This document shows, piece by piece, positions 1-6,777 of a stretch of 10,649 nt of DNA (position 1 is the stretch's first letter; every line of letters starts with the position of its first letter). Below the pieces are notes generated by a model that did not search any database, was not told the origin of the DNA, and saw nothing but the letters and a program-made list of their open reading frames with translations. The stretch covers positions 1 through 10,649 of the forward strand of contig JBGCEI010000112.1 of assembly GCA_045106295.1 (NCBI GenBank), in the 5' to 3' direction. A program made the position numbers and the translations under genes. Origin of the DNA: WTJX01 sp045106295. GTDB taxonomy: Bacteria; Bacteroidota; Bacteroidia; Cytophagales; JAAEPT01.

Positions 1-705
1 GTCTCTCCTATGAAGGCAAGTTTTGGAAAACTAATGATGTGGTTTTTCTTACTTTCCGATGCATTTACTTTTTCAGGTTTATTGGTAGCGTATGGTACCT
101 CTCGATTTAAAACCAGTGCTTATGAAGGCGCTGTTGATCAGTTCGTTCCTAGTACGGAATACTGGCCTATCCCAGAAATGATATTTGATGCATTTCCTTT
201 GTTACATGGAATACATGCTCCATTAGCCTTTGTTGGGTTAATGACGTTTATTCTAATTATGAGTAGTGTGACTATGGTATTAGCTGTAGAGGCAGGACAC
301 AGAATGGATAAAGTAGCTGTTGAAAAATGGATGATGTGGACTATCCTTGGTGGAGTTACTTTCTTAGGATGCCAAGCTTGGGAATGGAGTCACTTTATTC
401 ATGGTTCAGGAAAAGAAGGATGGGGTTTAGGAATGGCACCAAATGGAGCTGATTTCTTAGGAGCTTCTATGTATGCGAATGAATACGGACCTCAGAACTT
501 CTCACAATATTTTTTCTTTATTACAGGGTTTCATGGAACACACGTTTTTAGTGGAGTAGTATTGAATATTTTAGTTTTCTATTGGGTAGCCGTTGGTAAG
601 TATGAGCGTTCAGGCGATTACGAAATGGTGGAAAAAGTTGGTCTTTACTGGCACTTTGTAGACCTAGTATGGGTATTTGTTTTTACATTCTTTTATTTAT
701 TGTAA
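1..705 (+). CDS. Cytochrome c oxidase subunit III (5' end outside window)
   Basis: Subunit III of a haem-copper terminal oxidase in the cytoplasmic membrane; it binds the catalytic subunit I and does not itself carry redox metals. The reading frame is open from the first base (Val-Ser-Pro before the first ATG at 10), so the true start probably lies upstream; the ATG at 10 would begin almost directly in the first membrane helix. Counting from that Met, membrane segments are visible at about 9-28, 70-93, 108-124, 166-195 and 212-231. Family hallmarks are the GFHGTHVFSG block at 173-182 and the C-terminal YWHFVDLVWVFVF block at 213-225. The stop is one base before the next gene (subunit IV), so the two are surely co-transcribed. 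I am confident of the family; the exact oxidase type (probably caa3-like) is inferred from the neighbours. Confidence 0.93.
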   Translation, partial: VSPMKASFGKLMMWFFLLSDAFTFSGLLVAYGTSRFKTSAYEGAVDQFVPSTEYWPIPEMIFDAFPLLHGIHAPLAFVGLMTFILIMSSVTMVLAVEAGHRMDKVAVEKWMMWTILGGVTFLGCQAWEWSHFIHGSGKEGWGLGMAPNGADFLGASMYANEYGPQNFSQYFFFITGFHGTHVFSGVVLNILVFYWVAVGKYERSGDYEMVEKVGLYWHFVDLVWVFVFTFFYLL

Positions 706-706
706 T

Positions 707-1051
707 ATGAGTCACGAAGAAATTTCAACTGTTCAGGTAGTACCTGCAGATAAAGCTAAGATTTGGAAAATCTGGAAAACGGCGTTAATACTAGGTTTTA
801 TCACCTTAATTGAATTTGCATTTGCATTTACAATGGATAAAGGTGTGTTGTTAACAACCATTTTTATTGTATTGACATTAGTGAAAGCAGGTTTTATTGT
901 AGGAGAGTTTATGCACTTAAAACATGAAGCAAAAGCGTTAGTATGGAGTGTGTTGTTACCAATTATGTTCTTGTGTTGGTTAATCCTAGCTATGAAGATA
1001 GAAGGGAATGCTATTTTTGATGCACTAGCTTACTTCTGGGATAGATTATAA
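707..1051 (+). CDS. Cytochrome c oxidase subunit IV (prokaryotic type)
   Basis: Small membrane subunit of the terminal oxidase, 114 residues, matching the prokaryotic subunit IV family found with caa3-type oxidases. I chose the ATG at 707, one base after the subunit III stop, giving a short acidic cytoplasmic start (MSHEEIST). An in-frame ATG at 677 would add ten residues inside subunit III and is less likely. Three membrane segments are seen at about 24-42, 48-68 and 77-97. The motif FMHLKHE at 68-74, between the second and third segments, is typical of this family. It has no catalytic role; it is thought to stabilise the complex. The next gene follows after seven bases. Confidence 0.9.
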   Translation: MSHEEISTVQVVPADKAKIWKIWKTALILGFITLIEFAFAFTMDKGVLLTTIFIVLTLVKAGFIVGEFMHLKHEAKALVWSVLLPIMFLCWLILAMKIEGNAIFDALAYFWDRL

Positions 1052-1058
1052 CCTATAT

Positions 1059-1709
1059 ATGAAGACTTTATTGAAAAGGATTGGACTTATCACGTTGCTT
1101 GTAATTCCAATCCTTTTTTATTTTTTTCTGAAGTCATTTGGCTTTAACCATTACGATCTTCCGTATTATGGAGCTACAGGAGTTACGGCTTCTGGAGATA
1201 CAAACTATCATCAGGTAAGTACTCCTGAATTGGTTAGTCTTCTTGATAACCATGAGTTAGCTGTTGTGGTATCATTACCAGTAGAGCAAGAAAAGCAAGT
1301 AGCTATTTCTAATCAACTGGTTCGTTTAAAGAGATTGTATCAGAACAAGTTGATTGTTCCATTGGTTTATTTAAGAGAAGGGGTATATGAGGTGATTCCT
1401 ATTCCTAAATCAGAGTTAGTTTTGCTTTCTAACGATTCTTTAATGAGTGATTTATTTCCAAGTTTTACCTATGAAACAGTTTGTGAAATAAAATCAGAAC
1501 TATTTGGAAGTAACACATTGCCAAATTTCTGTAAAGAAGAAACGATGGTTATTGAAAAAGAAGAAGTAAACTTACCTGATGTTACTATATTATTAGACAA
1601 AAAAGGATTTATACGGGGATATTATAAATCTGGAGATAGTAAAGAACTGAATAGGTTAAAAGAAGAAATTAGTGTGTTAATTCAATCATACGAACATGAC
1701 AGAGAATAA
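1059..1709 (+). CDS. SCO1/SenC-like thioredoxin-fold protein lacking the copper site
   Basis: A 216-residue membrane-anchored protein. Residues 1-28 give a basic start and one hydrophobic anchor (about 9-24), followed by NHYDLPYYG (30-38), which resembles the segment after the anchor in Bacteroidota SCO proteins. The C-terminal stretch LPDVTILLDKKGFIRGYY (172-189) matches the last strands of the SCO thioredoxin fold. SCO proteins deliver copper to the CuA site of subunit II and use CxxxC plus a distal His. Here the CxxxC position (about 70-78) reads VVVSLPVEQ with no Cys, and no His precedes the VTILLD strand. The only Cys residues are C142 and C158. The position directly after the oxidase subunits supports an assembly role, but copper delivery by the usual ligands is excluded. 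It overlaps the next gene by 14 bases. Family assignment is by eye from the two ends and is moderately sure. Confidence 0.68.
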   Translation: MKTLLKRIGLITLLVIPILFYFFLKSFGFNHYDLPYYGATGVTASGDTNYHQVSTPELVSLLDNHELAVVVSLPVEQEKQVAISNQLVRLKRLYQNKLIVPLVYLREGVYEVIPIPKSELVLLSNDSLMSDLFPSFTYETVCEIKSELFGSNTLPNFCKEETMVIEKEEVNLPDVTILLDKKGFIRGYYKSGDSKELNRLKEEISVLIQSYEHDRE

Positions 1710-2232
1710 TAAAAATAATAAATCAGGATTAATAATAGGGATAGTGTCAGTTGTATTAGTAGCTGTAGTAGCTGCTCTGTATGGTATGACACCATCTGGG
1801 TCGGTAGATAAGCAGTCTATTCTTTTCTTACCGAAGCTACATGCTTTTTTGAATTCAGCAACAGCAGTTTGTTTATTAGTAGGAGGGTATTTTATTAGAG
1901 TAAAGAAAGATCAGTTAAAGCATAGAAACAGTATGATGCTTGCTTTTGTACTCTCTTCTCTGTTTTTGATTTCGTATGTGATTTATCATTATCTAGCTCC
2001 TTCTACTAGTTATGGAGGTCAAGGTACACTTAGAACAATTTATTACTTTGTATTGATTACTCATATTCTATTATCTATTATTATCGTCCCTTTGGTGTTG
2101 TTTTCATTTTATTTTGCGTTAACCAAACAGTTTGAAAGACATAAGAAAATAGTGAAGTGGACAATGCCGTTATGGCTTTATGTCGCTATTTCTGGTGTTA
2201 CGGTTTACTTTATGATTAGCCCTTACTATTAA
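1696..2232 (+). CDS. DUF420 membrane protein (CtaM/YozB-like oxidase assembly factor)
   Basis: A 178-residue integral membrane protein with five hydrophobic segments at about 11-30, 45-67, 80-100, 115-140 and 156-175. The LPKLHAFLN motif (45-53), the KHRNSMM motif (75-81) and YVIYHY (94-99) are hallmarks of DUF420. Histidines at 49, 76, 98, 123 and 149 lie in or at the ends of membrane segments and could bind haem or metal. Firmicute members (CtaM, YozB) are needed for an active terminal oxidase, and this gene sits in the same kind of locus. The start overlaps the end of the SCO-like gene by 14 bases in another frame, implying translational coupling. The family call is strong; the exact assembly step is unknown. 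Confidence 0.82.
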   Translation: MTENNKNNKSGLIIGIVSVVLVAVVAALYGMTPSGSVDKQSILFLPKLHAFLNSATAVCLLVGGYFIRVKKDQLKHRNSMMLAFVLSSLFLISYVIYHYLAPSTSYGGQGTLRTIYYFVLITHILLSIIIVPLVLFSFYFALTKQFERHKKIVKWTMPLWLYVAISGVTVYFMISPYY

Positions 2233-2349
2233 TTAAGAATTAGTAATGAATAATTAACAATGAAAAGATAGTAAGGTTATTAGATTTTAAGACTCTAAGA
2301 CTATTATTACTCAAATTTAATGTCTTGATACTTACTACTAATTAAAAGG
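2231..2349 (+). repeat. Spacer built from diverged tandem heptamers
   Basis: This 117-bp spacer plus the last two bases of the DUF420 gene shows a seven-base period. Five contiguous units start at 2231 (AATTAAG, AATTAGT and so on, to 2265) with consensus AATKAAN. Near the 3' end, three units from 2322 share an NCTTANT-like pattern (TCTTGAT, ACTTACT). A separate AAGACTCT/AAGACTAT duplication lies at 2289-2304. No hairpin with a T-run and no full promoter is seen; TAGATTTT at 2281 is one base off the -7 consensus without a TTG at the right distance. The A-rich AAAAGG directly before the next ATG may help ribosome loading. Confidence 0.5.
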
Positions 2350-2598
2350 ATGAAAAACAATACTGCTCAATTCGCTTTAGTTCTTGTATTATTACTCAGT
2401 TTAGTAAACCCTAGTCTGCTAGAAGCACAGTGTGCTATGTGTAAAGCTGCTCTTGAAAGTAGCGAAGATGGTCAAGAGGTAATTACTGGAGTGAAGAGAG
2501 GAATCGGTTATTTAATGCTTTTTCCATACGTACTTATGGGAGGAATTGCTTATTTTTGGTATAGAAATTATAAAAAAGCCAAAAATAATAATAGCTAG
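2350..2598 (+). CDS. Small exported CxxC membrane protein of the oxidase cluster
   Basis: An 82-residue protein of unknown function. Residues 1-26 look like a signal peptide (KNN, then a Leu/Val-rich core, then LLEA), with possible cleavage after A26; the residue before Cys is Gln, so it is not a good lipobox. The mature start carries C28-A-M-C31-K, a CxMC motif that could bind a metal or form a disulfide outside the cytoplasm. A second membrane helix covers about 52-70 and is followed by a basic tail (YRNYKKAK), which puts the C-terminus in the cytoplasm. Placement behind DUF420 and the SCO-like gene suggests a part in oxidase assembly or copper handling; this is inference. Its TAG stop is followed at once, in the same frame, by the TTG start of the kinase gene. 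Confidence 0.72.
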   Translation: MKNNTAQFALVLVLLLSLVNPSLLEAQCAMCKAALESSEDGQEVITGVKRGIGYLMLFPYVLMGGIAYFWYRNYKKAKNNNS

Positions 2599-5500
2599 TT
2601 GCTGATTGTAAAAAAGTATATATTCCTTTTTTTTGCCTGTATAAGTCTTATTGTAAGTGCTTTTTTTGCTTATAGAACACTTACCACTTCTCATACTTTT
2701 AATAGAGTTACAGAAGATATTCAAACTAATTTCAATACCTATTTTGCTCAAATAGAAGAGCAAGAGGAACAATTAGTCTCTGTCATAAATAAGCAATCTG
2801 AAACCCCTCTTTTTTCAGATTATAAGCTCAACTCAGATTTTACATATCGGATTTATAAAGATGATAGCCTAGTCTTTTGGTCGGACAATAAAGCTATTCC
2901 TTTTGATTCGTTACATTATTCTAATCAAGAATATTTTCTTCAATATAACAATAAGAGTACTTACATAATTAAAACAGATACTTTCAATATATACAGTAGT
3001 TTGTATACAATTTGCTGGTTTCTACCTATTCATAATAATTTTTTTGTAGAGAACGATTATTTGAAATCGGGATTTAATACTGATTTTTTTCCGAACACAA
3101 AAGTTAGACTTCTTCCAAATCCCTATAAAGATGCCGTTGATATATACGCTCCTGATCAATCGTATTTATTTTCATTGAGTAGTGTTAAAAAACAATTTAA
3201 AGTAAGAATAGAAGATCTTTTATTATTCACCTTTTTTATTTCTCTTACTGTATTACTTGTCTTCTTACATCAGTATAGTATTAGGGAATGGGACGTTACA
3301 CAAGTAGTTAATAATTTAAAATTCTTTTTGTTATTTGCCTTCATTATTCGCTGTGTCTTTTATTTGGACCTCCCTTTAGCAGAGACAACAGCGGTGTATA
3401 ATCAAAAACCATTAAACCCTAATTGGTTTTTTCCATCTGTAGGAGGGGTATTTGTGAATCTACTATTTCTTACTGTTACCTTTTGGTATTTGATGAGAAG
3501 CCAGGTTGTATTAGCTGTGTTTAAGTATGCAATAAAAGCAGAAAAGAGTTTTATGAGACCAGCAGTAGGGAATCTATTGTTGCTTCTTAGTGTCTCTTCG
3601 GTTTATTTATTTGCTCTTTTGCTTACCAAACTAAATACTGAGCAATTCTGGTTTTTTGATATCACGAAAAACCTTGAAATAGATGGGTTTAAGCTGATTT
3701 ATTTAGTGATTTATGTATTGATCGCTATTAATTATTTTATAGTGAATCGTTTTGTATTTCTTTTTATTACAAGAAAAATAAAACTAAAAAATACCTATCT
3801 ACTATTTTTTCTGATTATTCTATTTATCAGTATTCTAGTGGCGAGAGAGTTTTATATTCCATTTATCATTCATGGGCTTTATTTCTTAGTTACGTATTTT
3901 TATAGAGGGATCTTTTTTAATAAGACCTCTAACAAAAGAAAGTATTCGTTTTATACATTGACGGTTATTGTTTGTAGTTTATATGGGGGATGGTCGGTTT
4001 ACACAAGTGAATTGACGAATAGAATCATTAGTAAGAAAGAGTTTGCACAAAAAATCTTAAAAGAAGGAGATTATCATGGGGAATATCTTTTGAATAAGTT
4101 AGGTGATAAAATCAAAAAAAATAGCTTTGTTAAAAGAGAAATCCTATCGCCTCTTTCTAATAAAAAAGTAGTTTCTCAGGTAATTAAGAAATCGTACCTA
4201 GAAGATTATTTCGATAAGTATACAGTGAAAGTGAATGTTTTTGATGCACAAGGGAATGGTGTTTACCTTGAGGGAGATAAAAAAACGACTTACGACTATG
4301 TGCTGGATTACTCCAAGAATAATTATGAGACGACTTACCCTGATCTTTATTTTATAAGCAGGTCTGAGAAGGAAAATACATTTCAGTATGTGTTGTTTAT
4401 ACCTATTGAAAAGAATAATGTTTTTATCGGTGATATTATCATAGAACTGTACTTGAAGCGAATTATTCCTAGTAGTATTTACCCTAAGCTATTATTAGAT
4501 AAGAAATTTCAAAAAAATATTTCTACAGAAGGCTTAAGTTATGCGATTTTTAATGGTGATAAATTACAGTATAGTTTAGGTGATTTAGATTACAATGAAT
4601 TTAAAAAAGAACTGTTTTCTAAAAGGAAAATTACTGAAAATAAAGGGGTGTATTGGGGCGGATATCATCATTTGATGGTCAGCACAGGTGACTTAAATCA
4701 CTTAGTTGTTTCACACAAGGCAAATGAATTTAAAATATTTTATTCTAATTATTCATTCTGCTTTATTCTATTAGTCTTCTTTTTGTTAATTCTTTTGTTG
4801 ATTAGAATAGTGACTCAACGATTTCAAAAGATGATGATTAGCTATTCATCTAAAGTACAACTGTATTATAACATTGCATTTTTCTTACCGCTGTTTATTG
4901 TGAGTGTCGCTCTGCTCAGTGTGATAGATTCTTTTTATAAAGATGATATCAAAAATACATATAAAGAGAATGTAACTAAGATTACAAGAAGCATCAATAC
5001 TCTATTTGAAGAAAATAAAGATCATAAGATAAGTGTAAGGAAACTAGGTGAAACTATAGAATCAATTGCACAGAATACTGGAGCTGATATTAATTTGTTT
5101 GATACAGAAGGTAACCTGTTGGCAACAAGTCAGCCGTTGATTTATGAATCTAGCTTGTTGTCCAAAAAGATAAATTCCAATGCATTTATAGATATTATTG
5201 AAAAGAAAAAGAAGTCTGTTATTGAAGATGAGTCTATTGGAGATTTAGAGTATCAATCTTTTTATACGGCACTAATACCTTATTCAAATAAAGAATTTCA
5301 GGGGATAGTCAGTGTGCCTTTTTTCAATGGATCTGATGATTTAAAACAAAAGAGGACAGTTCTTTTTACTACGGTAGTCAATATTTTTTCATCCTTATTT
5401 ATTTTGCTTCTGTTGCTTAGTTATTTAACATCCAAAGCATTGACTGATCCATTGAACCTTATTTCTAAACAGATTCAGAAATTATCTTTTAGAGATAAGA

Positions 5501-6282
5501 ATGAGCCTTTGTCATGGAAGTCTAACGATGAAATAGGAGTAGTAGTGAAGGAGTATAACCAGATGATTAAGAAATTAGAGGAGAGTAAGAAAGACCTAGA
5601 AGAAAGTAAGAAAGAGGAGGCCTGGAGAGAGATGGCGCAACAAGTAGCACATGAAATCAAGAATCCTTTGACACCGATGAAACTGACTTTGCAGCATTTG
5701 AGGAGAGTTTTATCAAAAACAGAGGTGGGAGAGGAGTTGTCTGATAAGTCTATTAATACGCTACTAAGTCAAATAGAAACGTTGAGTGATATTGCCACTT
5801 CTTTTTCTACGTTTGCTAAAATGCCTATTCCTAAGTCGGAGAAGTTTGATATTATAGAAGAACTTAACTCAATATTGAATTTGTATAGAAATACGGGGAA
5901 AGTTGACTTGATTGAAAAGATGAATGTTACTACAGCTTTAGTTGAAGGGGATCGTAGTTTAATGGGTCGAATATTTACTAATCTGATATTAAATGCTATT
6001 CAATCAGTTCCAAAAGGGAAGCCTCCATTATTAGAAGTAAGCGCTGAAATGAATGGAAATCATGTAATGATAGGGTTTAGAGATAATGGAACGGGAATTC
6101 CTGAAGAGATACAAAAAAAGGTTTTTGTCCCTAATTTCAGTACAAAATATGAGGGTTCGGGTTTAGGATTAGCAGTAGCTAAGAGAGGTGTAAACCATGC
6201 TCATGGAGATATTTGGTTTGATACTTCAGAAAAAGGGACTACTTTTTTTGTGAAAATACCATGTATTACCGATGAAAAGTAG
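2599..6282 (+). CDS. Large NtrY-like sensor histidine kinase, about 12 membrane segments
   Basis: A 1227-residue membrane sensor kinase. By eye: a first helix at 7-25, an extracytoplasmic region 26-206, a block of eight helices (about 207-225, 241-257, 281-300, 323-343, 364-384, 399-416, 418-434, 449-467), a second extracytoplasmic region 468-718, helices 719-738 and 757-776, a third extracytoplasmic region 777-920, and a helix 921-943. A HAMP domain follows (about 944-997), then a Lys/Glu coiled linker and the phosphoacceptor region with AHEIKNPLTP (H1018). The ATPase domain shows N1132 (NLILNAI), D1162 (DNGTGIP), the F box (VFVPNFSTK) and the G2 box GSGLGLAV (1186-1193), so it looks active. 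The H-box style is that of NtrY-type kinases. No ATG occurs in frame before the third quarter of the eight-helix block's start, so the TTG at 2599, directly after the preceding stop, is the only start that keeps the first helix. No response regulator lies nearby; the signal is unknown. Confidence 0.9.
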   Translation: MLIVKKYIFLFFACISLIVSAFFAYRTLTTSHTFNRVTEDIQTNFNTYFAQIEEQEEQLVSVINKQSETPLFSDYKLNSDFTYRIYKDDSLVFWSDNKAIPFDSLHYSNQEYFLQYNNKSTYIIKTDTFNIYSSLYTICWFLPIHNNFFVENDYLKSGFNTDFFPNTKVRLLPNPYKDAVDIYAPDQSYLFSLSSVKKQFKVRIEDLLLFTFFISLTVLLVFLHQYSIREWDVTQVVNNLKFFLLFAFIIRCVFYLDLPLAETTAVYNQKPLNPNWFFPSVGGVFVNLLFLTVTFWYLMRSQVVLAVFKYAIKAEKSFMRPAVGNLLLLLSVSSVYLFALLLTKLNTEQFWFFDITKNLEIDGFKLIYLVIYVLIAINYFIVNRFVFLFITRKIKLKNTYLLFFLIILFISILVAREFYIPFIIHGLYFLVTYFYRGIFFNKTSNKRKYSFYTLTVIVCSLYGGWSVYTSELTNRIISKKEFAQKILKEGDYHGEYLLNKLGDKIKKNSFVKREILSPLSNKKVVSQVIKKSYLEDYFDKYTVKVNVFDAQGNGVYLEGDKKTTYDYVLDYSKNNYETTYPDLYFISRSEKENTFQYVLFIPIEKNNVFIGDIIIELYLKRIIPSSIYPKLLLDKKFQKNISTEGLSYAIFNGDKLQYSLGDLDYNEFKKELFSKRKITENKGVYWGGYHHLMVSTGDLNHLVVSHKANEFKIFYSNYSFCFILLVFFLLILLLIRIVTQRFQKMMISYSSKVQLYYNIAFFLPLFIVSVALLSVIDSFYKDDIKNTYKENVTKITRSINTLFEENKDHKISVRKLGETIESIAQNTGADINLFDTEGNLLATSQPLIYESSLLSKKINSNAFIDIIEKKKKSVIEDESIGDLEYQSFYTALIPYSNKEFQGIVSVPFFNGSDDLKQKRTVLFTTVVNIFSSLFILLLLLSYLTSKALTDPLNLISKQIQKLSFRDKNEPLSWKSNDEIGVVVKEYNQMIKKLEESKKDLEESKKEEAWREMAQQVAHEIKNPLTPMKLTLQHLRRVLSKTEVGEELSDKSINTLLSQIETLSDIATSFSTFAKMPIPKSEKFDIIEELNSILNLYRNTGKVDLIEKMNVTTALVEGDRSLMGRIFTNLILNAIQSVPKGKPPLLEVSAEMNGNHVMIGFRDNGTGIPEEIQKKVFVPNFSTKYEGSGLGLAVAKRGVNHAHGDIWFDTSEKGTTFFVKIPCITDEK

Positions 6283-6303
6283 GTTAAGTATTGTGAATAC
6301 ATC

Positions 6304-6334
6304 TTGGTCGATTCAAACATTATGTTTAGTTTTG
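6304..6334 (+). promoter_or_regulatory. Bacteroidota-type promoter for the basic-protein gene
   Basis: TTG at 6304-6306 and an exact TAnnTTTG element (TAGTTTTG, 6327-6334) are separated by 20 bp, which fits the primary sigma factor consensus of the phylum. Transcription would begin near 6340, leaving a 5' leader of only about 15 A/T-rich bases before the ATG at 6356. This is the only site in the window where I find both elements at proper spacing directly before a start codon. Confidence 0.6.
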
Positions 6335-6355
6335 CATTCCTTTTAAATAAAAGTC

Positions 6356-6571
6356 ATGGCAGTAACTAGAATAGAAAGAAAGTTAAGGAGAAAAAGAGCT
6401 CAGCAAAATGCTAAAGCTGCTACTATAAAAAGATTGAATGCACAGCCTGTAATTAAGCAAGTTGATGTAGAAGCTATGAAAGCTGAATTTGCTGCTAAAG
6501 CAAAGAAGCCTGCTAAAAAAGCTGCTCCAAAGAAAGCAGAAAAAGCTAAAGAAGAAGCTGCAGCAGAGTAG
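6356..6571 (+). CDS. Small Lys/Ala-rich basic protein, function unknown
   Basis: A 71-residue protein with no membrane segment. Residues 4-27 are strongly basic (TRIERKLRRKRAQ, then KAATIKR). A middle part NAQPVIKQVDVEAMKAEFA (28-46) looks like a short ordered segment. The tail 47-71 is low-complexity Lys/Ala/Pro, recalling the KKAAPKK tails of histone H1-like and other nucleic-acid-binding bacterial proteins. The ten Lys in the last 30 residues and the Arg-rich start suggest RNA or DNA binding, perhaps ribosome or nucleoid association, but I do not recognise a named family. It has its own promoter and a strong hairpin behind it, so it is probably a well-expressed single gene and not part of the kinase operon. 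Confidence 0.7.
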   Translation: MAVTRIERKLRRKRAQQNAKAATIKRLNAQPVIKQVDVEAMKAEFAAKAKKPAKKAAPKKAEKAKEEAAAE

Positions 6572-6590
6572 TTTTACTCTTTCCTAGTAT

Positions 6591-6656
6591 GACATAGTAA
6601 ACTATGTCTATCCGAAATTTAGAAAATCTAATATGAGAAACCATATTAGATTTTCT
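6591..6656 (+). terminator. Double hairpin, likely terminator after the basic-protein gene
   Basis: Two inverted repeats follow the stop at 6571. The first has arms GACATAGT (6591-6598) and ACTATGTC (6601-6608). The second is a perfect 15-bp pair, 6621-6635 against 6642-6656, with a six-base loop (AGAAAC); the 3' arm ends in TTTTCT and the sequence goes on TGTTATAT style, with no clean T-run after the stem. The A-rich 5' arm and T-rich 3' arm would allow it to act in both directions. A terminator is the simplest reading. Confidence 0.6.
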
Positions 6657-6694
6657 GTTATATAGCCATTTGTAAATTCAATCATGAACCTCTA

Positions 6695-6716
6695 TTAACA
6701 ATTAGCCTGTTGTTAA
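6695..6716. promoter_or_regulatory. Inverted repeat upstream of argF', possible operator
   Basis: Arms TTAACAA (6695-6701) and TTGTTAA (6710-6716) form a perfect 7-bp inverted repeat with an eight-base spacer, 61 bases before the argF' start. There is no T-run, so it is not a terminator. It could be a site for a dimeric repressor. In DNA this A/T-rich such pairs also arise by chance, so confidence is low. Confidence 0.3.
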
Positions 6717-6736
6717 TACCTAGATGAGTGAAAAAA

Positions 6737-6764
6737 AGCTAATAGCTAACTGCTAGAGGCTAAT
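6737..6764 (+). repeat. Four tandem heptamers before argF'
   Basis: Four contiguous seven-base units of consensus NGCTAAN start at 6737 (AGCTAAT, AGCTAAC, then TGCTAGA, then GGCTAAT). The array ends 13 bases before the argF' ATG, so it lies in the promoter-leader region. The period is the same as in the spacer at 2231-2349, while the unit sequence differs. Confidence 0.6.
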
Positions 6765-6777
6765 TATTAAAATTAAT

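Noticed and set aside
10..12. ATG at 10 as the true start of subunit III
   Set aside because: The frame is open to the window edge and the preceding Val-Ser-Pro fits an N-terminal extension before the first helix; I treat the gene as cut by the window.
677..706. Upstream ATG as start of subunit IV
   Set aside because: It would overlap the conserved C-terminus of subunit III by 29 bases; the ATG at 707 gives the family-typical short acidic N-terminus and a one-base gap.
2281..2288. TAGATTTT as promoter -7 element for the CxMC gene
   Set aside because: One mismatch to TAnnTTTG and no TTG at the proper distance upstream; such near matches are common in A/T-rich DNA.
2231..2349. CRISPR array
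   Set aside because: The units are seven bases, contiguous and diverged, with no spacers and no cas genes nearby.
2512..2772. Minus-strand open frame of 86 codons across the CxMC gene end and the kinase start
   Set aside because: It lies opposite two well-supported genes, has low-complexity Lys/Ile/Ser content and no recognisable motif.
5475..5660. Minus-strand open frame of 61 codons inside the kinase HAMP and H-box region
   Set aside because: It is a shadow of the conserved kinase coding sequence, rich in Ser/Leu from the reverse of Lys/Glu codons.
6542..6571. Lys/Ala-rich tail as a DNA repeat array
   Set aside because: The repetition is at the protein level (AAG, AAA and GCT/GCA codons) and is explained by the coding sequence.
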